NCBI GenBank assembly: GCA_024637255.1
Contig: JAGXFO010000013.1
Span: 1 to 64,000 of the forward strand
DNA length: 64,000 nt
Direction of reading: 5' to 3'
Source of the DNA: Sulfurovum sp.
GTDB lineage: Bacteria > Campylobacterota > Campylobacteria > Campylobacterales > Sulfurovaceae
Shown: positions 24,098 to 33,200 of the stretch, in pieces
Layout of the letters: each line of letters opens with the position of its first letter
Numbering within the stretch: the stretch's first letter is position 1
Made by a program: the position numbers and the translations under genes
The notes under the pieces: model-generated
What the model was told of the DNA's origin: nothing
Database searches by the model: none
Seen by the model: the letters and a program-made list of their open reading frames with translations, nothing else

Positions 24098-24152
24098 TCT
24101 CACTAGGCCTGTAGCTTCAGTGAGAAGGATTTTTAAGGGGCTTACCCTTTAA
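24098..24152 (+). promoter_or_regulatory. Structured leader of rqcH
   Basis: The first hairpin pairs TCTCACT (24098-24104) with AGTGAGA (24119-24125) around a loop holding AGGCCT and GTAGCTTC. The second is an 11-bp stem TTTTTAAGGGG with CCCTTTAAAAA around CTTA, whose 3' side runs straight into the ribosome site AAGGAG at about 24151-24156. The order (GTAGCTTYAGTGAGA hairpin, second hairpin, GGAG) is the same as in the rpsU leader. Confidence 0.5.
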
Positions 24153-24168
24153 AAAGGAGACTCCCATT

Positions 24169-25512
24169 ATGAAACTCTACGAACTCAAAGCCATTGCCAA
24201 ACACTTAAACAACTTCACATTCATCTCACGTGCCAGACGCATAGAAGACAATACTTTGGAGATCATGTTTGACAAATCACAAAGCTACTTTTTTAACATG
24301 ACCAAGGGCCACAGCTTTATTTACAAGGCTCCCTCGCAAAGACCTCTGCAAAGTTACAACGCACCCTTTGATACTCTTCTGCACTCCTTGCTGAGTGGGT
24401 CTAAACTCATTTCTGTAGAGGTACCAAACCAAGACCGGATTTTGCGTTTTACCCTAGCCCCTAAAAGTTCTTACAAAAACAAGATCATCTACTTGCAACT
24501 TGAGTTTACAGGCAAAAACACCAATGCCATACTCATTGATGACAATGAGGTCATTATCGAGGCACTTAGGCACATTGATGCAGACAGTTCTTTTCGTGTT
24601 ATTCGTCCGGGCATGGAGCTAGCAGCTATACCTCCTTTTGAATATGCAGAAGAAACAAAAGAGATAGCTGACACAGATGCCTATCTTGAAGACAAATATA
24701 CACAGATTCAGGCTGAAAAACTTTTGGTTCTTAAAAAACAGAAGCTCATCATGACCGCTAAAAAAAGTCAAAAGCTAAGCCAGCTTCTAAAAAAGTTGCC
24801 CGACGAAAAGAGTCTGGCTCTACAAGCCAAAGAATACAATGGCTACGGAAACCTCATCTTGGCAAACCTCCACCAGATCAAACCTTATGATACAGGCTTA
24901 AATACCCATGATTTTGAGGGGAACGAGATCAGTATTGAATTACCTAAAAACATCAAGTTCAACCGAATAAGTGACTATTATTTTAATCTCGCCAAACGCG
25001 CAAAAAGCAAGGCAAAGAATGTGCACATAGAAAGAGAAAATCTACAAAGTAAAAAAGACTTCTATGATAACATCTACTATGCCCTGGAACAAGCCAAAGA
25101 ACCTTATGAACTTGAACTCCTTGTGCCCAAGCGTGCAAAATCCCTACGTAAAAAGGAGAAGCTCAGAGAGGGCGAACTTTTCTGGATAGAAGACTATAAG
25201 GTTTTTGTAGGAAGAAACAGTAGCGAAAATCAAAAATTGCTTGCCCTTGCCAAAGCCAATGACCTCTGGATGCACATACGAGACATCCCTTCCAGTCATG
25301 TCACTATACGAACCGACAAACAAAACTTGCCAGACTCTGTCGTACAAGCTGCGGCAAAACTCTGTGTAGATTTTTCAGTCAAAAATCCGGGTGATTACGA
25401 GGTTGACTATACTAAACGAAAATTTGTAAAAGTACAAGAGGGATCAAATGTACTTTATAATAAATATGATACCATCAGAGTAACAAAAGAGGGTGTGGAA
25501 ATCAGAATATAA
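24169..25512 (+). CDS. rqcH: NFACT-family protein, RqcH-like ribosome quality-control factor
   Basis: A 447-residue protein: NFACT-N domain (residues 1-170) with the tRNA-contacting Asp-Arg pair D89-R90 (VPNQDRILRF), a central helical/coiled-coil region (about 175-330), and the NFACT-R (DUF814) domain at about 335-447 with NDLWMHIRDIPSSHV. RqcH binds stalled 50S-peptidyl-tRNA complexes and recruits tRNA-Ala to add C-terminal alanine tails. Campylobacterota homologues are often labelled fibronectin-binding proteins. It is shorter than the Bacillus protein (about 570). First gene of a tight plus-strand run. Confidence 0.85.
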   Translation: MKLYELKAIAKHLNNFTFISRARRIEDNTLEIMFDKSQSYFFNMTKGHSFIYKAPSQRPLQSYNAPFDTLLHSLLSGSKLISVEVPNQDRILRFTLAPKSSYKNKIIYLQLEFTGKNTNAILIDDNEVIIEALRHIDADSSFRVIRPGMELAAIPPFEYAEETKEIADTDAYLEDKYTQIQAEKLLVLKKQKLIMTAKKSQKLSQLLKKLPDEKSLALQAKEYNGYGNLILANLHQIKPYDTGLNTHDFEGNEISIELPKNIKFNRISDYYFNLAKRAKSKAKNVHIERENLQSKKDFYDNIYYALEQAKEPYELELLVPKRAKSLRKKEKLREGELFWIEDYKVFVGRNSSENQKLLALAKANDLWMHIRDIPSSHVTIRTDKQNLPDSVVQAAAKLCVDFSVKNPGDYEVDYTKRKFVKVQEGSNVLYNKYDTIRVTKEGVEIRI

Positions 25513-25558
25513 TCCGAGTCATGCTATAATCATTTCTCATACAAAAGGGGTTCATTTT

Positions 25559-26317
25559 ATGACTAAAATTTTTACAGACTACCAAGAACGTTGGCTTACG
25601 GGCATTGGATTACTTGCATTAGTGGGACTCATTGGCTGGGTAGATAATTTTTTTGTGATGTGGGTTTTTTTGGGTGTCATTTACCTCTTTGCTTTTTATG
25701 AGGCAATGAAACTTTTCAAACTCACCTCTGCCTCAATGTATGTGTGGGCTGTACTCCTATGGATTGTCGCATATTTTTACCCCAACCCTGATGATTTATT
25801 CTTCTTTATAGCAGTGATATTTGCTTCTTCTCTTGCCTATTTTCACAACTTTGACAAAAGACTGTTGCTTCCTTTCCTCTATCCCGTAAGTGGCATACTA
25901 TTTTTTCTTATACTCTATCAAGATTTTGGAATCGCCTATATGTTTTGGCTTCTTGTCACTGTAGCACTCACCGATGTAGGTGCTTTTTTTACCGGCAAAG
26001 CTATAGGGAAAACAAAATTTTCAGATACCTCGCCCAATAAAACACTTGAAGGTGTTTTTGGTGGCATTATCCTTGCTACTATCGCAGGATCTTTTGTTGG
26101 ACTCTACGTGGTTGATTTGTGGATCTCCATCATCATAACATTTGTCACTGCTATTTCTTCAATATTTGGAGACCTTTTTGAATCACATCTTAAGCGTGAG
26201 GCAGGCGTAAAAGACTCTGGCGACCTACTTCCGGGACATGGCGGCATTCTAGACAGAATTGATGGCTACCTTTTTGCCGCAGTCATCATGGTTGTTGCAT
26301 TAAGAGCCCTCACCTAA
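25559..26317 (+). CDS. cdsA: Phosphatidate cytidylyltransferase
   Basis: A 252-residue inner-membrane protein with about seven spans, making CDP-diacylglycerol from phosphatidate and CTP. The family signature near the C-terminus is complete: SIFGDLFESHLKREAGVKDSGDLLPGHGGILDRIDG. The start is ATG 25559 behind AGGGG; the open frame reaches back to 25493 into rqcH without a good ribosome site. dxr follows after 3 bp. Confidence 0.93.
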   Translation: MTKIFTDYQERWLTGIGLLALVGLIGWVDNFFVMWVFLGVIYLFAFYEAMKLFKLTSASMYVWAVLLWIVAYFYPNPDDLFFFIAVIFASSLAYFHNFDKRLLLPFLYPVSGILFFLILYQDFGIAYMFWLLVTVALTDVGAFFTGKAIGKTKFSDTSPNKTLEGVFGGIILATIAGSFVGLYVVDLWISIIITFVTAISSIFGDLFESHLKREAGVKDSGDLLPGHGGILDRIDGYLFAAVIMVVALRALT

Positions 26318-26320
26318 TCC

Positions 26321-27400
26321 ATGTCAAGTATTGTCCTTTTAGGTTCTACAGGCTCCATAGGGGTCAATACCCTCATCATTGCAAAACGCTACAATATTGG
26401 CATAGAAGCACTCGTAGCAGGGTCAAATATTGATCTTCTCAATAAACAGATCAAAGAGCATCGGCCTAAATTTGTAGCGATTGCCAATGAAGCAGATAGG
26501 GCAAGAGTCAATCATCCTTCTGTACTGTGTGGCACACAAGGCATCCTCGAACTCATAGAAAGGTCTCAGAGTACCACTGTCGTTAATGCGCTTGTAGGCT
26601 ACGCAGGACTTGCACCTACGCTCAAAGCCACAAGCCTAGGCAAAAGAGTTGCACTGGCAAACAAAGAGTCCCTAGTGGTCGCGGGGGAGTTTATAGACAT
26701 GTCACTCATCACGCCCATAGACTCCGAGCACTTTGGACTCTGGTACCTCATCAATGAACGTCCGGTCTCCAAACTTTACATCACTGCAAGCGGTGGCGCC
26801 TTTAGGGAATGGGAACTTGAGCGGATGAAAGATGCTACTTTTTCAGATGCACTCAAACACCCAAACTGGGCTATGGGAGACAAGATTACTATTGATTCAG
26901 CCACTATGACCAATAAATTGTTTGAACTTTTAGAAGCAAAATGGCTTTTTAATACAAACAACATTGATGCAATCATAGAAAGAAAATCTATCATCCATGC
27001 ACTCGCAGAATTTAGAGATGGTTCCACTACTGCACATTTTGCAGGAGTGGATATGAAACTGCCTATTGCATTTGCGCTCAGAGGCGAAGTGGAGGAACCC
27101 ATCTTGCCTCCTATGGATCTGCTTAGCATAGGTAGTTTGGAATTCCTCCCTATTGAAGCAACGCGCTACCCTATCTGGGAGATTAAAGAACATATATTAA
27201 ACCATCCACATTTGGGTGTAGTGGTAAATGCAGCAAACGAAGAAGCCATTAAAGCATTTCAAAAAGAGCAGTGTTCCTTTTTTGGAATGAGTAAGATGGT
27301 TTTGGATGCCTACAAGGAATTTGAGACTATCCAAGCATCAAACATAAACGATATCATACAAATAGATACTGAGGTAAGAGCCTATGCCAACACAAGATAA
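26321..27400 (+). CDS. dxr: 1-Deoxy-D-xylulose 5-phosphate reductoisomerase
   Basis: A 359-residue NADPH enzyme, second step of the non-mevalonate isoprenoid route. The Rossmann loop is LLGSTGSIGVNTL (residues 5-17); substrate and metal segments are LANKESLVVAGE, DSEHFGLWYL and ITASGGAFREW, where most Dxr proteins have SEHNAIFQ. It is slightly shorter than E. coli Dxr (398). The cdsA-dxr pairing is common in bacteria. Its 3' end overlaps the next gene by 17 bp. Confidence 0.93.
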   Translation: MSSIVLLGSTGSIGVNTLIIAKRYNIGIEALVAGSNIDLLNKQIKEHRPKFVAIANEADRARVNHPSVLCGTQGILELIERSQSTTVVNALVGYAGLAPTLKATSLGKRVALANKESLVVAGEFIDMSLITPIDSEHFGLWYLINERPVSKLYITASGGAFREWELERMKDATFSDALKHPNWAMGDKITIDSATMTNKLFELLEAKWLFNTNNIDAIIERKSIIHALAEFRDGSTTAHFAGVDMKLPIAFALRGEVEEPILPPMDLLSIGSLEFLPIEATRYPIWEIKEHILNHPHLGVVVNAANEEAIKAFQKEQCSFFGMSKMVLDAYKEFETIQASNINDIIQIDTEVRAYANTR

Positions 27401-27926
27401 AGTACTTATACTTCACGGCTGGGGTGGCAGTGATACGCCTCATTGGCAGGCAGAGCTTGCAGCAACTGTGGCCAAAAACTACGGCACGGTTTCTTTCCCT
27501 TTGCTTGACAATTGCCACTTTCCCTCCAAAAATAGATGGGTCAAGCAACTTAGGGGCATACTTCAAGATTTTAAGCCAGATACTGTCGTTTGCCATTCTT
27601 TGGCAAACACGCTTTGGTTTTGGCTCTGTCAAGAAGAAATACCTGAAGTAAAAAGACTTTTTATGGTCTCCCCGCCAAGCCTTAGCACTGAAATTGATAT
27701 TATCAAGACTTTTTTTCCCTGTGCACTGCCAAAAAAACTCTATGCACAAAAAGTACAGATGATAGTCTCCGACAATGATCCCTATATCAAAGCAGAAGAA
27801 GCAGAAACTATAGCAAAACAGTATAACATCCCTTTAACTATTGTCAAAAATGCTGGACACATTAATGCAGACAGCGGTTATGGAAAATGGGAATTTATAG
27901 AAAATTTAGTACGGCACACAAAATGA
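27384..27926 (+). CDS. RBBP9/YdeN-family alpha/beta hydrolase
   Basis: A 180-residue small serine hydrolase: N-terminal VLILHGWGGSDTPHWQ, nucleophile segment VVCHSLANTL (the family norm is GHSLG, here Cys replaces the first Gly), an Asp in VSDNDPYIKAEEA and the catalytic His in KNAGHINADSGYG. Substrate unknown. It overlaps dxr by 17 bp at its start and tsaD by ATGA at its end, so it is cotranslated with both. Confidence 0.8.
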   Translation: MPTQDKVLILHGWGGSDTPHWQAELAATVAKNYGTVSFPLLDNCHFPSKNRWVKQLRGILQDFKPDTVVCHSLANTLWFWLCQEEIPEVKRLFMVSPPSLSTEIDIIKTFFPCALPKKLYAQKVQMIVSDNDPYIKAEEAETIAKQYNIPLTIVKNAGHINADSGYGKWEFIENLVRHTK

Positions 27927-28936
27927 TATTAAGCATAGAAAGTTCTTGCGATGACAGTTCCATAGCCATCACCGAAATCTCCACCAAAAAAGTACTATAC
28001 CATAAGAAAATTTCTCAAGAAGCAGAGCATTCCCTCTATGGTGGCGTGGTTCCAGAGCTAGCCTCCAGACTTCATGCGGTGGCACTTCCTGAGATATTGA
28101 AAGAGACCAAGCCCTACACTGATAAGCTCAAAGCTGTTGCGGTTACGAATCAGCCCGGCCTGGGCGTAACGCTCCTTGAAGGTATAGCGATGGCAAAGAC
28201 TTTGAGCGTCTTACTTGACATACCCCTCATCCCTGTGCATCATCTTAAAGGGCATATCTACTCACTTTTTATAGAGAAGGAGTCTATTCTGCCCCTACTT
28301 GTACTTCTTATCTCAGGAGGGCATACACAAATCATAAGGGTTGAAAGTTTTGAACGCATGGAAATTCTGGCCACCAGCATGGACGATTCGGTGGGTGAGA
28401 GCTTTGACAAATGCGCAAAGATGATGGGCCTGGGTTATCCTGGTGGTCCGCTTATCGAAGCCTTGGCACTAGGAGGAGACGAAAACAGATTTGAACTTCC
28501 TGTACCCTTACGCAACTCTCCCCTTATCGCTTTTTCCCTCTCTGGGCTTAAAAATGCCGTACGTCTTCAAGTGGAAGCTTTAGGTGGCACAGAAGGTATG
28601 AACGAACAAGACCGTGCAGACCTTGCCGCGGCATTTCAAAAAGCAGTCAAGCTTCACCTCATTCAAAAAAGCAAGAAAATCTTTGCCGAAGAAGAAATCA
28701 AAGACTTTGCCATTGTAGGTGGTGCATCTGCAAACAAGTACCTCCGGAATGCCTACCAAAACCTCTGTGATGAGTTTGGCAAAAAACTACATGTGGCAGC
28801 ACTTGAATATTGTTCAGATAATGCGGCTATGATAGGACGATATGCCATAGAAGCCTATGAAAAAAAGCTATTTATAGACCCAAATACCATAGACATTGTA
28901 AGTACAAAAAAACAACAAAGCGGAATGCTGCTGTAA
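27923..28936 (+). CDS. tsaD: tRNA threonylcarbamoyladenosine transferase subunit
   Basis: A 337-residue ASKHA-fold protein that transfers threonylcarbamoyl from the TsaC/Sua5 product to A37 of ANN-decoding tRNAs. It starts MILSIESSCDDSS; metal ligands H107 and H111 lie in VHHLKGHIYS. The nucleotide segments LLISGGHTQI and VVGGASANKYLR-like IVGGASANKYLR are present. Start 27923 overlaps the hydrolase stop (ATGA); the frame is open further upstream but inside the hydrolase gene. The partner Sua5 is at 4562. Confidence 0.95.
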   Translation: MILSIESSCDDSSIAITEISTKKVLYHKKISQEAEHSLYGGVVPELASRLHAVALPEILKETKPYTDKLKAVAVTNQPGLGVTLLEGIAMAKTLSVLLDIPLIPVHHLKGHIYSLFIEKESILPLLVLLISGGHTQIIRVESFERMEILATSMDDSVGESFDKCAKMMGLGYPGGPLIEALALGGDENRFELPVPLRNSPLIAFSLSGLKNAVRLQVEALGGTEGMNEQDRADLAAAFQKAVKLHLIQKSKKIFAEEEIKDFAIVGGASANKYLRNAYQNLCDEFGKKLHVAALEYCSDNAAMIGRYAIEAYEKKLFIDPNTIDIVSTKKQQSGMLL

Positions 28937-29105
28937 GCCCCTGATATTGCCCCTTTCCTAAGCTACTTTTAGCTAAAATATATATACTTATATAGTATGC
29001 AAAAGCGACTGGTTGCATAAACTTTTGACAAAGAAAAACAGGCGCTGGCGTGATAAAATGGATTTTGTTCATTTTGTGTTATTAATAAAAATATGGAGTC
29101 TATAC

Positions 29106-31421
29106 ATGGCAGAATATGGTGCTAGTAATATTAAAGTCCTTAAAGGGCTAGAAGCGGTAAGAAAACGACCAGGTATGTACATTGGTGACACCTCTACGAA
29201 AGGTCTTCACCACCTTGTATATGAAGTCGTAGATAACTCGATCGATGAAGCAATGGCAGGATACTGTGATACCATCAAAGTCACACTGACCAAAGCAGGT
29301 TCAGCTATTGTTGAAGATAATGGTCGTGGTATCCCTGTGTCAGAGCACCCTGGCGAAAAGATCTCTGCAGCTACCGTTGTAATGACCGTTTTGCATGCGG
29401 GTGGCAAATTCGACAAAGACACTTACAAAGTGTCCGGTGGACTTCATGGAGTGGGTGTTTCTGTTGTAAATGCACTTTCAAAAGACTTAAAACTTATCAT
29501 AAACCGTGATGGGCACTCCTATGAACAAGATTTTAAAGGAGGTATCCCTCAAGGAATCTTGGTGGAAACGGGCACTTCTCGCAAAAGAGGTACAAAAATA
29601 GAGTTCTGGCCGGATGACAGTATCTTTACAGAATCTGTCCTTTTCCAAAAAGAAATCCTGATGAAACGCTTCAAAGAACTTTGTTACCTTAACCCAAAAA
29701 TCTCTATTGATTTTAAAGATGAACGTGACGGGACAAAAGAGCTCTATCATTTTGAGGGGGGTATCAAACAATTTGTTGAAGACATGAACAACAAAACACC
29801 TCTTTCAAGCGCACAATTCTTCCAGGGCAAAGCGGATGATATCGAGATAGATATCGCTTTGATGTACTGCGATTCGGATTATGACAAATCGCTCTCTTTT
29901 GTAAACAATATTAAAACGGCTGACGGCGGTACCCATGAAGCAGGATTTAGAGCAGGTCTTACCCGTTCTATGGCGAGCTACATCGCCAAAAATGCCAATG
30001 CCAAAGAAAAAGGTACCAAAATAACGGGAGATGACTGCAAAGAAGGTCTTATTTCCATTGTTTCTGTTCGTGTGCCTGACCCTCAGTTTGAGGGTCAAAT
30101 CAAAGGGAAGCTTGGTTCTTCCTATGTTCGTCCTTTGGTACAAAAATTCTTTTCTGACAACTTCAACAAATACCTTGAAGAGCAGCCTATAGAAGCAAAA
30201 GCGATTATGGCACAGATACTGCTCGCAGCCAGAGGTCGAGATGCAGCTAAGCGTGCGAAAGACTTAGTCAAACGTAAAGATTCTATGAGTATCGGGACTC
30301 TTCCGGGTAAACTGGCAGACTGCCAGAGCAAAGACCCTGTCATTTCCGAGATATATCTTGTGGAAGGGGATTCCGCAGGTGGTTCGGCGAAACAAGGACG
30401 AGATAGAGTATTCCAGGCGATTCTGCCGCTTAAAGGTAAGATCCTTAATGTTGAAAAAGCACGTTTGGAGAAAATACTCAAGTCTGATGAAATTAAAAAC
30501 ATGATTACAGCACTGGGATGTGGTATTGGCGATGAGTTTGATGAAGACAAACTCAGATATCACAAAGTGATTATCATGACCGATGCTGATGTTGACGGTA
30601 GTCATATTCAAACACTGCTAATGACCTTCTTCTTCAGATTCTTAAAACCTGTCATAGAAAAAGGATACCTTTATCTTGCGCAGCCTCCACTTTACCGCTA
30701 TAAAAAAGGTAAAAATGAAGTCTATCTTAAAGATGAAAAAGCATTAAATGATTACCTTATAGAAAATGGTATCTCAGTCATTGAAAGTACTACCATGGGC
30801 CAAGCTGACCTTATAGAACTTTTTAAACTGGTAGCCTACTACCGTATGACACTCAAAGAGATAGAAAAGCGTTTTGCCTTGCCTGAAGTACTTCGCTATA
30901 TGATTGAAAATCCTGACGTCGTAGGCACAAACAATAAAGAGCTTGCGCAAACCATAGAAGCGTACATTGCCAAACTCGGATACAATATCCTAAACAAAAC
31001 TATTACAGATGACACGATCCATTTATTTGTTCAAACCAAAGACGGACTAGAAGAACTTATCGTGGATGAAGTACTCTTTACTAATCCTCACTACAATGAA
31101 GCCATACATATACACCAGAAAATCTCTGAATATAGTACGGATGAGTTTAAAGAACAGGATTTGCTTGCCGTTTTTGAAGAAGTGGAAAGTTCTGCAAAAA
31201 AAGGTGCCTATATCCAACGCTACAAAGGTTTGGGAGAGATGAACCCTGAACAGCTTTGGGAAACAACCATGACGCCGGAGAACAGAAGACTCTTGCAGGT
31301 CACCATTGGAGATGATGAAACTGCCAGTGATACTTTTGTGCTGTTCATGGGAGATGAAGTAGAGCCTAGAAGAAACTATATTGAAAGCCATGCCAAAGAT
31401 GTCAAGCATTTGGATGTCTAA
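29106..31421 (+). CDS. gyrB: DNA gyrase subunit B
   Basis: A 771-residue type IIA topoisomerase subunit. The ATPase domain has VDNSIDEAMAG, DNGRGIPV and GGLHGVGVSVVNAL; the Toprim domain has EGDSAGGSAKQGRDR and DADVDGSHI. The C-terminus ends near QRYKGLGEMNPEQLWETTM. The start is ATG 29106 with GGAG eight bases upstream; the frame is open back to 29013. Its stop TAA overlaps the ATG of the GGDEF/EAL gene by one base. Confidence 0.96.
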   Translation: MAEYGASNIKVLKGLEAVRKRPGMYIGDTSTKGLHHLVYEVVDNSIDEAMAGYCDTIKVTLTKAGSAIVEDNGRGIPVSEHPGEKISAATVVMTVLHAGGKFDKDTYKVSGGLHGVGVSVVNALSKDLKLIINRDGHSYEQDFKGGIPQGILVETGTSRKRGTKIEFWPDDSIFTESVLFQKEILMKRFKELCYLNPKISIDFKDERDGTKELYHFEGGIKQFVEDMNNKTPLSSAQFFQGKADDIEIDIALMYCDSDYDKSLSFVNNIKTADGGTHEAGFRAGLTRSMASYIAKNANAKEKGTKITGDDCKEGLISIVSVRVPDPQFEGQIKGKLGSSYVRPLVQKFFSDNFNKYLEEQPIEAKAIMAQILLAARGRDAAKRAKDLVKRKDSMSIGTLPGKLADCQSKDPVISEIYLVEGDSAGGSAKQGRDRVFQAILPLKGKILNVEKARLEKILKSDEIKNMITALGCGIGDEFDEDKLRYHKVIIMTDADVDGSHIQTLLMTFFFRFLKPVIEKGYLYLAQPPLYRYKKGKNEVYLKDEKALNDYLIENGISVIESTTMGQADLIELFKLVAYYRMTLKEIEKRFALPEVLRYMIENPDVVGTNNKELAQTIEAYIAKLGYNILNKTITDDTIHLFVQTKDGLEELIVDEVLFTNPHYNEAIHIHQKISEYSTDEFKEQDLLAVFEEVESSAKKGAYIQRYKGLGEMNPEQLWETTMTPENRRLLQVTIGDDETASDTFVLFMGDEVEPRRNYIESHAKDVKHLDV

Positions 31422-32848
31422 TGTTATATTCCCAAAAAGAAGAAAGAGGGCGGCGTTTTAGCTTAGCACTTAGAGCAGGTATTCCCGTACTGGCTCTTGT
31501 TTTTCTTGTTTTTTATAACACTATTGACAAAAGTGAGGCTTTTAATCTCAGTATGGAAGATGGTGTACTGCTGACAGCAATAACCTTTATTGCCATTTAT
31601 TTTATCTATTTCTTAATGAACCTTAGTGTTCAGGAAACACTGCTGGACCAAACAACCCAAACTTTTAACAAAAAAGCATTTATCAAAAACCTGGAACACT
31701 ATCAGCCCAAATCACTTGCCTGTATCAGCATAGAAAACCTTCCTTCATTAAATGAAAACTACAGCAGTGACCAAACAGATACACTTCTCTATAGCATTTC
31801 TAGAAAATTAAATCTACTCTTTAAACAAAATGGATTAAAAACAGTTCTCATCGGACGAAACCGCGGCTCAGAGTTTTTGGTTGCACTCAATGAAAACCAC
31901 GAGCATGTACAAAACATGCTAGAAAACATGATAACAGAAAATAGTCGCATTAATGGCATAGAAGTAGAGTATAAATTTGCCATTATCACCAATACCAATC
32001 AAGACTATGAAAAAGCCATATTACAATTAAGAGATCTCATCGCAGGCCAATCCGTCAATGATGACAAAGAGGAGAATGCCTCCACAACAAAAGATGCAAA
32101 GGAGCTTTCAGATATTGAAAGAGATGTAATTACCTCCATTAGAGAGAAAAAACTGCTATTGTCTTTTAGAGCTCTTCTCAATACGCACAGCGACACGATA
32201 GATGCGTATGAAATAGCAATCAAACTTCAATCGCAGATTCATCAGGACATCTTGCCTCGCGTCTTTTTACCTATCATAAACCGTTTAGGGCTGGGAAGAG
32301 AGTATGATTTTATGCTGATAAAGCATATTATTGATTTCTTGCCTTTAATAGATGATTCTGTTGCATTCACATTTAATCTTTCGCCTTTTTCTTTACGCGA
32401 CAGTGCTTTTCAGGGAAAACTTTTCAAATATATGGATGAGGCGCACATAGACCCTTCTCGTCTTATCATTCAGCTTTACGAACGCAAGACGCACCATGAC
32501 CTTAGTGGGTATCTTGGTACCCTCAAAAGCTACAGAGCCAAAGGATTGCGCATCTGCATTGACAATTTTGGCTCATCCAATGCTTCTTTGGAATATATGA
32601 AACATTTTAAATTTGATATGGTTCAATTCGATAGGGACTACAGCAGCAATCTGGAAGATGAAACAACCTATGCTATGCTATATTCTTTAGTCAAGATGCT
32701 AAACAGCTTAAAGGTTCAAACCGTTGCAAAATGGGTTGATAGTGAAGCACAAAAAAAGAAACTAAAAAAACTTGGTATTGGCTACATACAAGGTTTTGGA
32801 GTAAGCAAGCCGCTCACAGAAGAAGAATTGATCGACAAATATAATTAA
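31421..32848 (+). CDS. Membrane protein with degenerate GGDEF and EAL domains
   Basis: A 475-residue protein: two membrane spans (about residues 18-33 and 48-66), a GGDEF-like domain (about 75-200) and an EAL-like domain (about 220-470). The GGDEF motif is RGSEF (148-152), lacking the catalytic Asp. The EAL triad reads E264-I-A, and the metal-binding DDFG motif is DNFGSS (from D381). Both active sites look dead, so it may be a c-di-GMP-blind or effector-type scaffold, as in LapD/CsrD-type proteins. It is translationally coupled to gyrB. Confidence 0.82.
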   Translation: MLYSQKEERGRRFSLALRAGIPVLALVFLVFYNTIDKSEAFNLSMEDGVLLTAITFIAIYFIYFLMNLSVQETLLDQTTQTFNKKAFIKNLEHYQPKSLACISIENLPSLNENYSSDQTDTLLYSISRKLNLLFKQNGLKTVLIGRNRGSEFLVALNENHEHVQNMLENMITENSRINGIEVEYKFAIITNTNQDYEKAILQLRDLIAGQSVNDDKEENASTTKDAKELSDIERDVITSIREKKLLLSFRALLNTHSDTIDAYEIAIKLQSQIHQDILPRVFLPIINRLGLGREYDFMLIKHIIDFLPLIDDSVAFTFNLSPFSLRDSAFQGKLFKYMDEAHIDPSRLIIQLYERKTHHDLSGYLGTLKSYRAKGLRICIDNFGSSNASLEYMKHFKFDMVQFDRDYSSNLEDETTYAMLYSLVKMLNSLKVQTVAKWVDSEAQKKKLKKLGIGYIQGFGVSKPLTEEELIDKYN

Positions 32849-32859
32849 GCGTCTGTTTT

Positions 32860-32888
32860 AAAATATATTACAATTTGACATATATTTT
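32860..32888. promoter_or_regulatory. 29-bp dyad upstream of the CI-type HTH gene
   Basis: Arms AAAATATAT (32860-32868) and ATATATTTT (32880-32888) are exact reverse complements around a core CAATTTG (32871-32877). The symmetry can be extended two bases each side. The same core and similar arms occur at 55205-55231 next to the S24 repressor gene. Candidate operator of this HTH family. Confidence 0.6.
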
Positions 32889-32942
32889 AACTCTCTTCTG
32901 AAAATATATTATGATATCTTTATACTAATTTCAAGGATTTCC

Positions 32943-33179
32943 ATGATAGATTTTTATGATGTGATGGAAAGAGTCAAGCAGATTCTCTCTACACAAAGCA
33001 AAAAAACAAAAATACTGGACAGAGATATCGCAGACTCGCTGATGCTTGGCCCGCAATATTTTGCAGTCATAAAAAGACGCAAGAAGATTCCTTATGAATC
33101 TCTTGCTCTTTTCTGCAAACGCCACAATATCAGTATGAACTGGATACTTTTGGCACAAAAGCCCCAATACTTAACCTAA
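32943..33179 (+). CDS. Small CI-type helix-turn-helix protein
   Basis: A 78-residue protein equal to a phage CI repressor N-terminal domain and nothing more. The segment LDRDIADSLMLGPQYFAVIKRR then KIPYESLALFCKRHNISMNW aligns closely with residues 24-67 of the S24 repressor at 54502-55155 (shared IPYE, FC, IS, NW). It lacks the peptidase and dimerisation part. AAGGAT lies before the ATG. A long dyad is 54 bp upstream. It could be a self-regulating repressor, or a competitor of the full-length one. Confidence 0.75.
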   Translation: MIDFYDVMERVKQILSTQSKKTKILDRDIADSLMLGPQYFAVIKRRKKIPYESLALFCKRHNISMNWILLAQKPQYLT

Positions 33180-33200
33180 GTCACACTTCTATGGAGAGTT

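Noticed and set aside
29025..29059. TTGACA and TAAAAT before gyrB as a promoter
   Set aside because: The spacer is 23 bp, too long for a sigma-70 promoter; the -10-like box alone is weak evidence.
32875..32880. TTGACA within the dyad, as a -35 box for the HTH gene
   Set aside because: The nearest -10-like hexamers are 24-26 bp away, beyond the usual 16-18 bp spacing.
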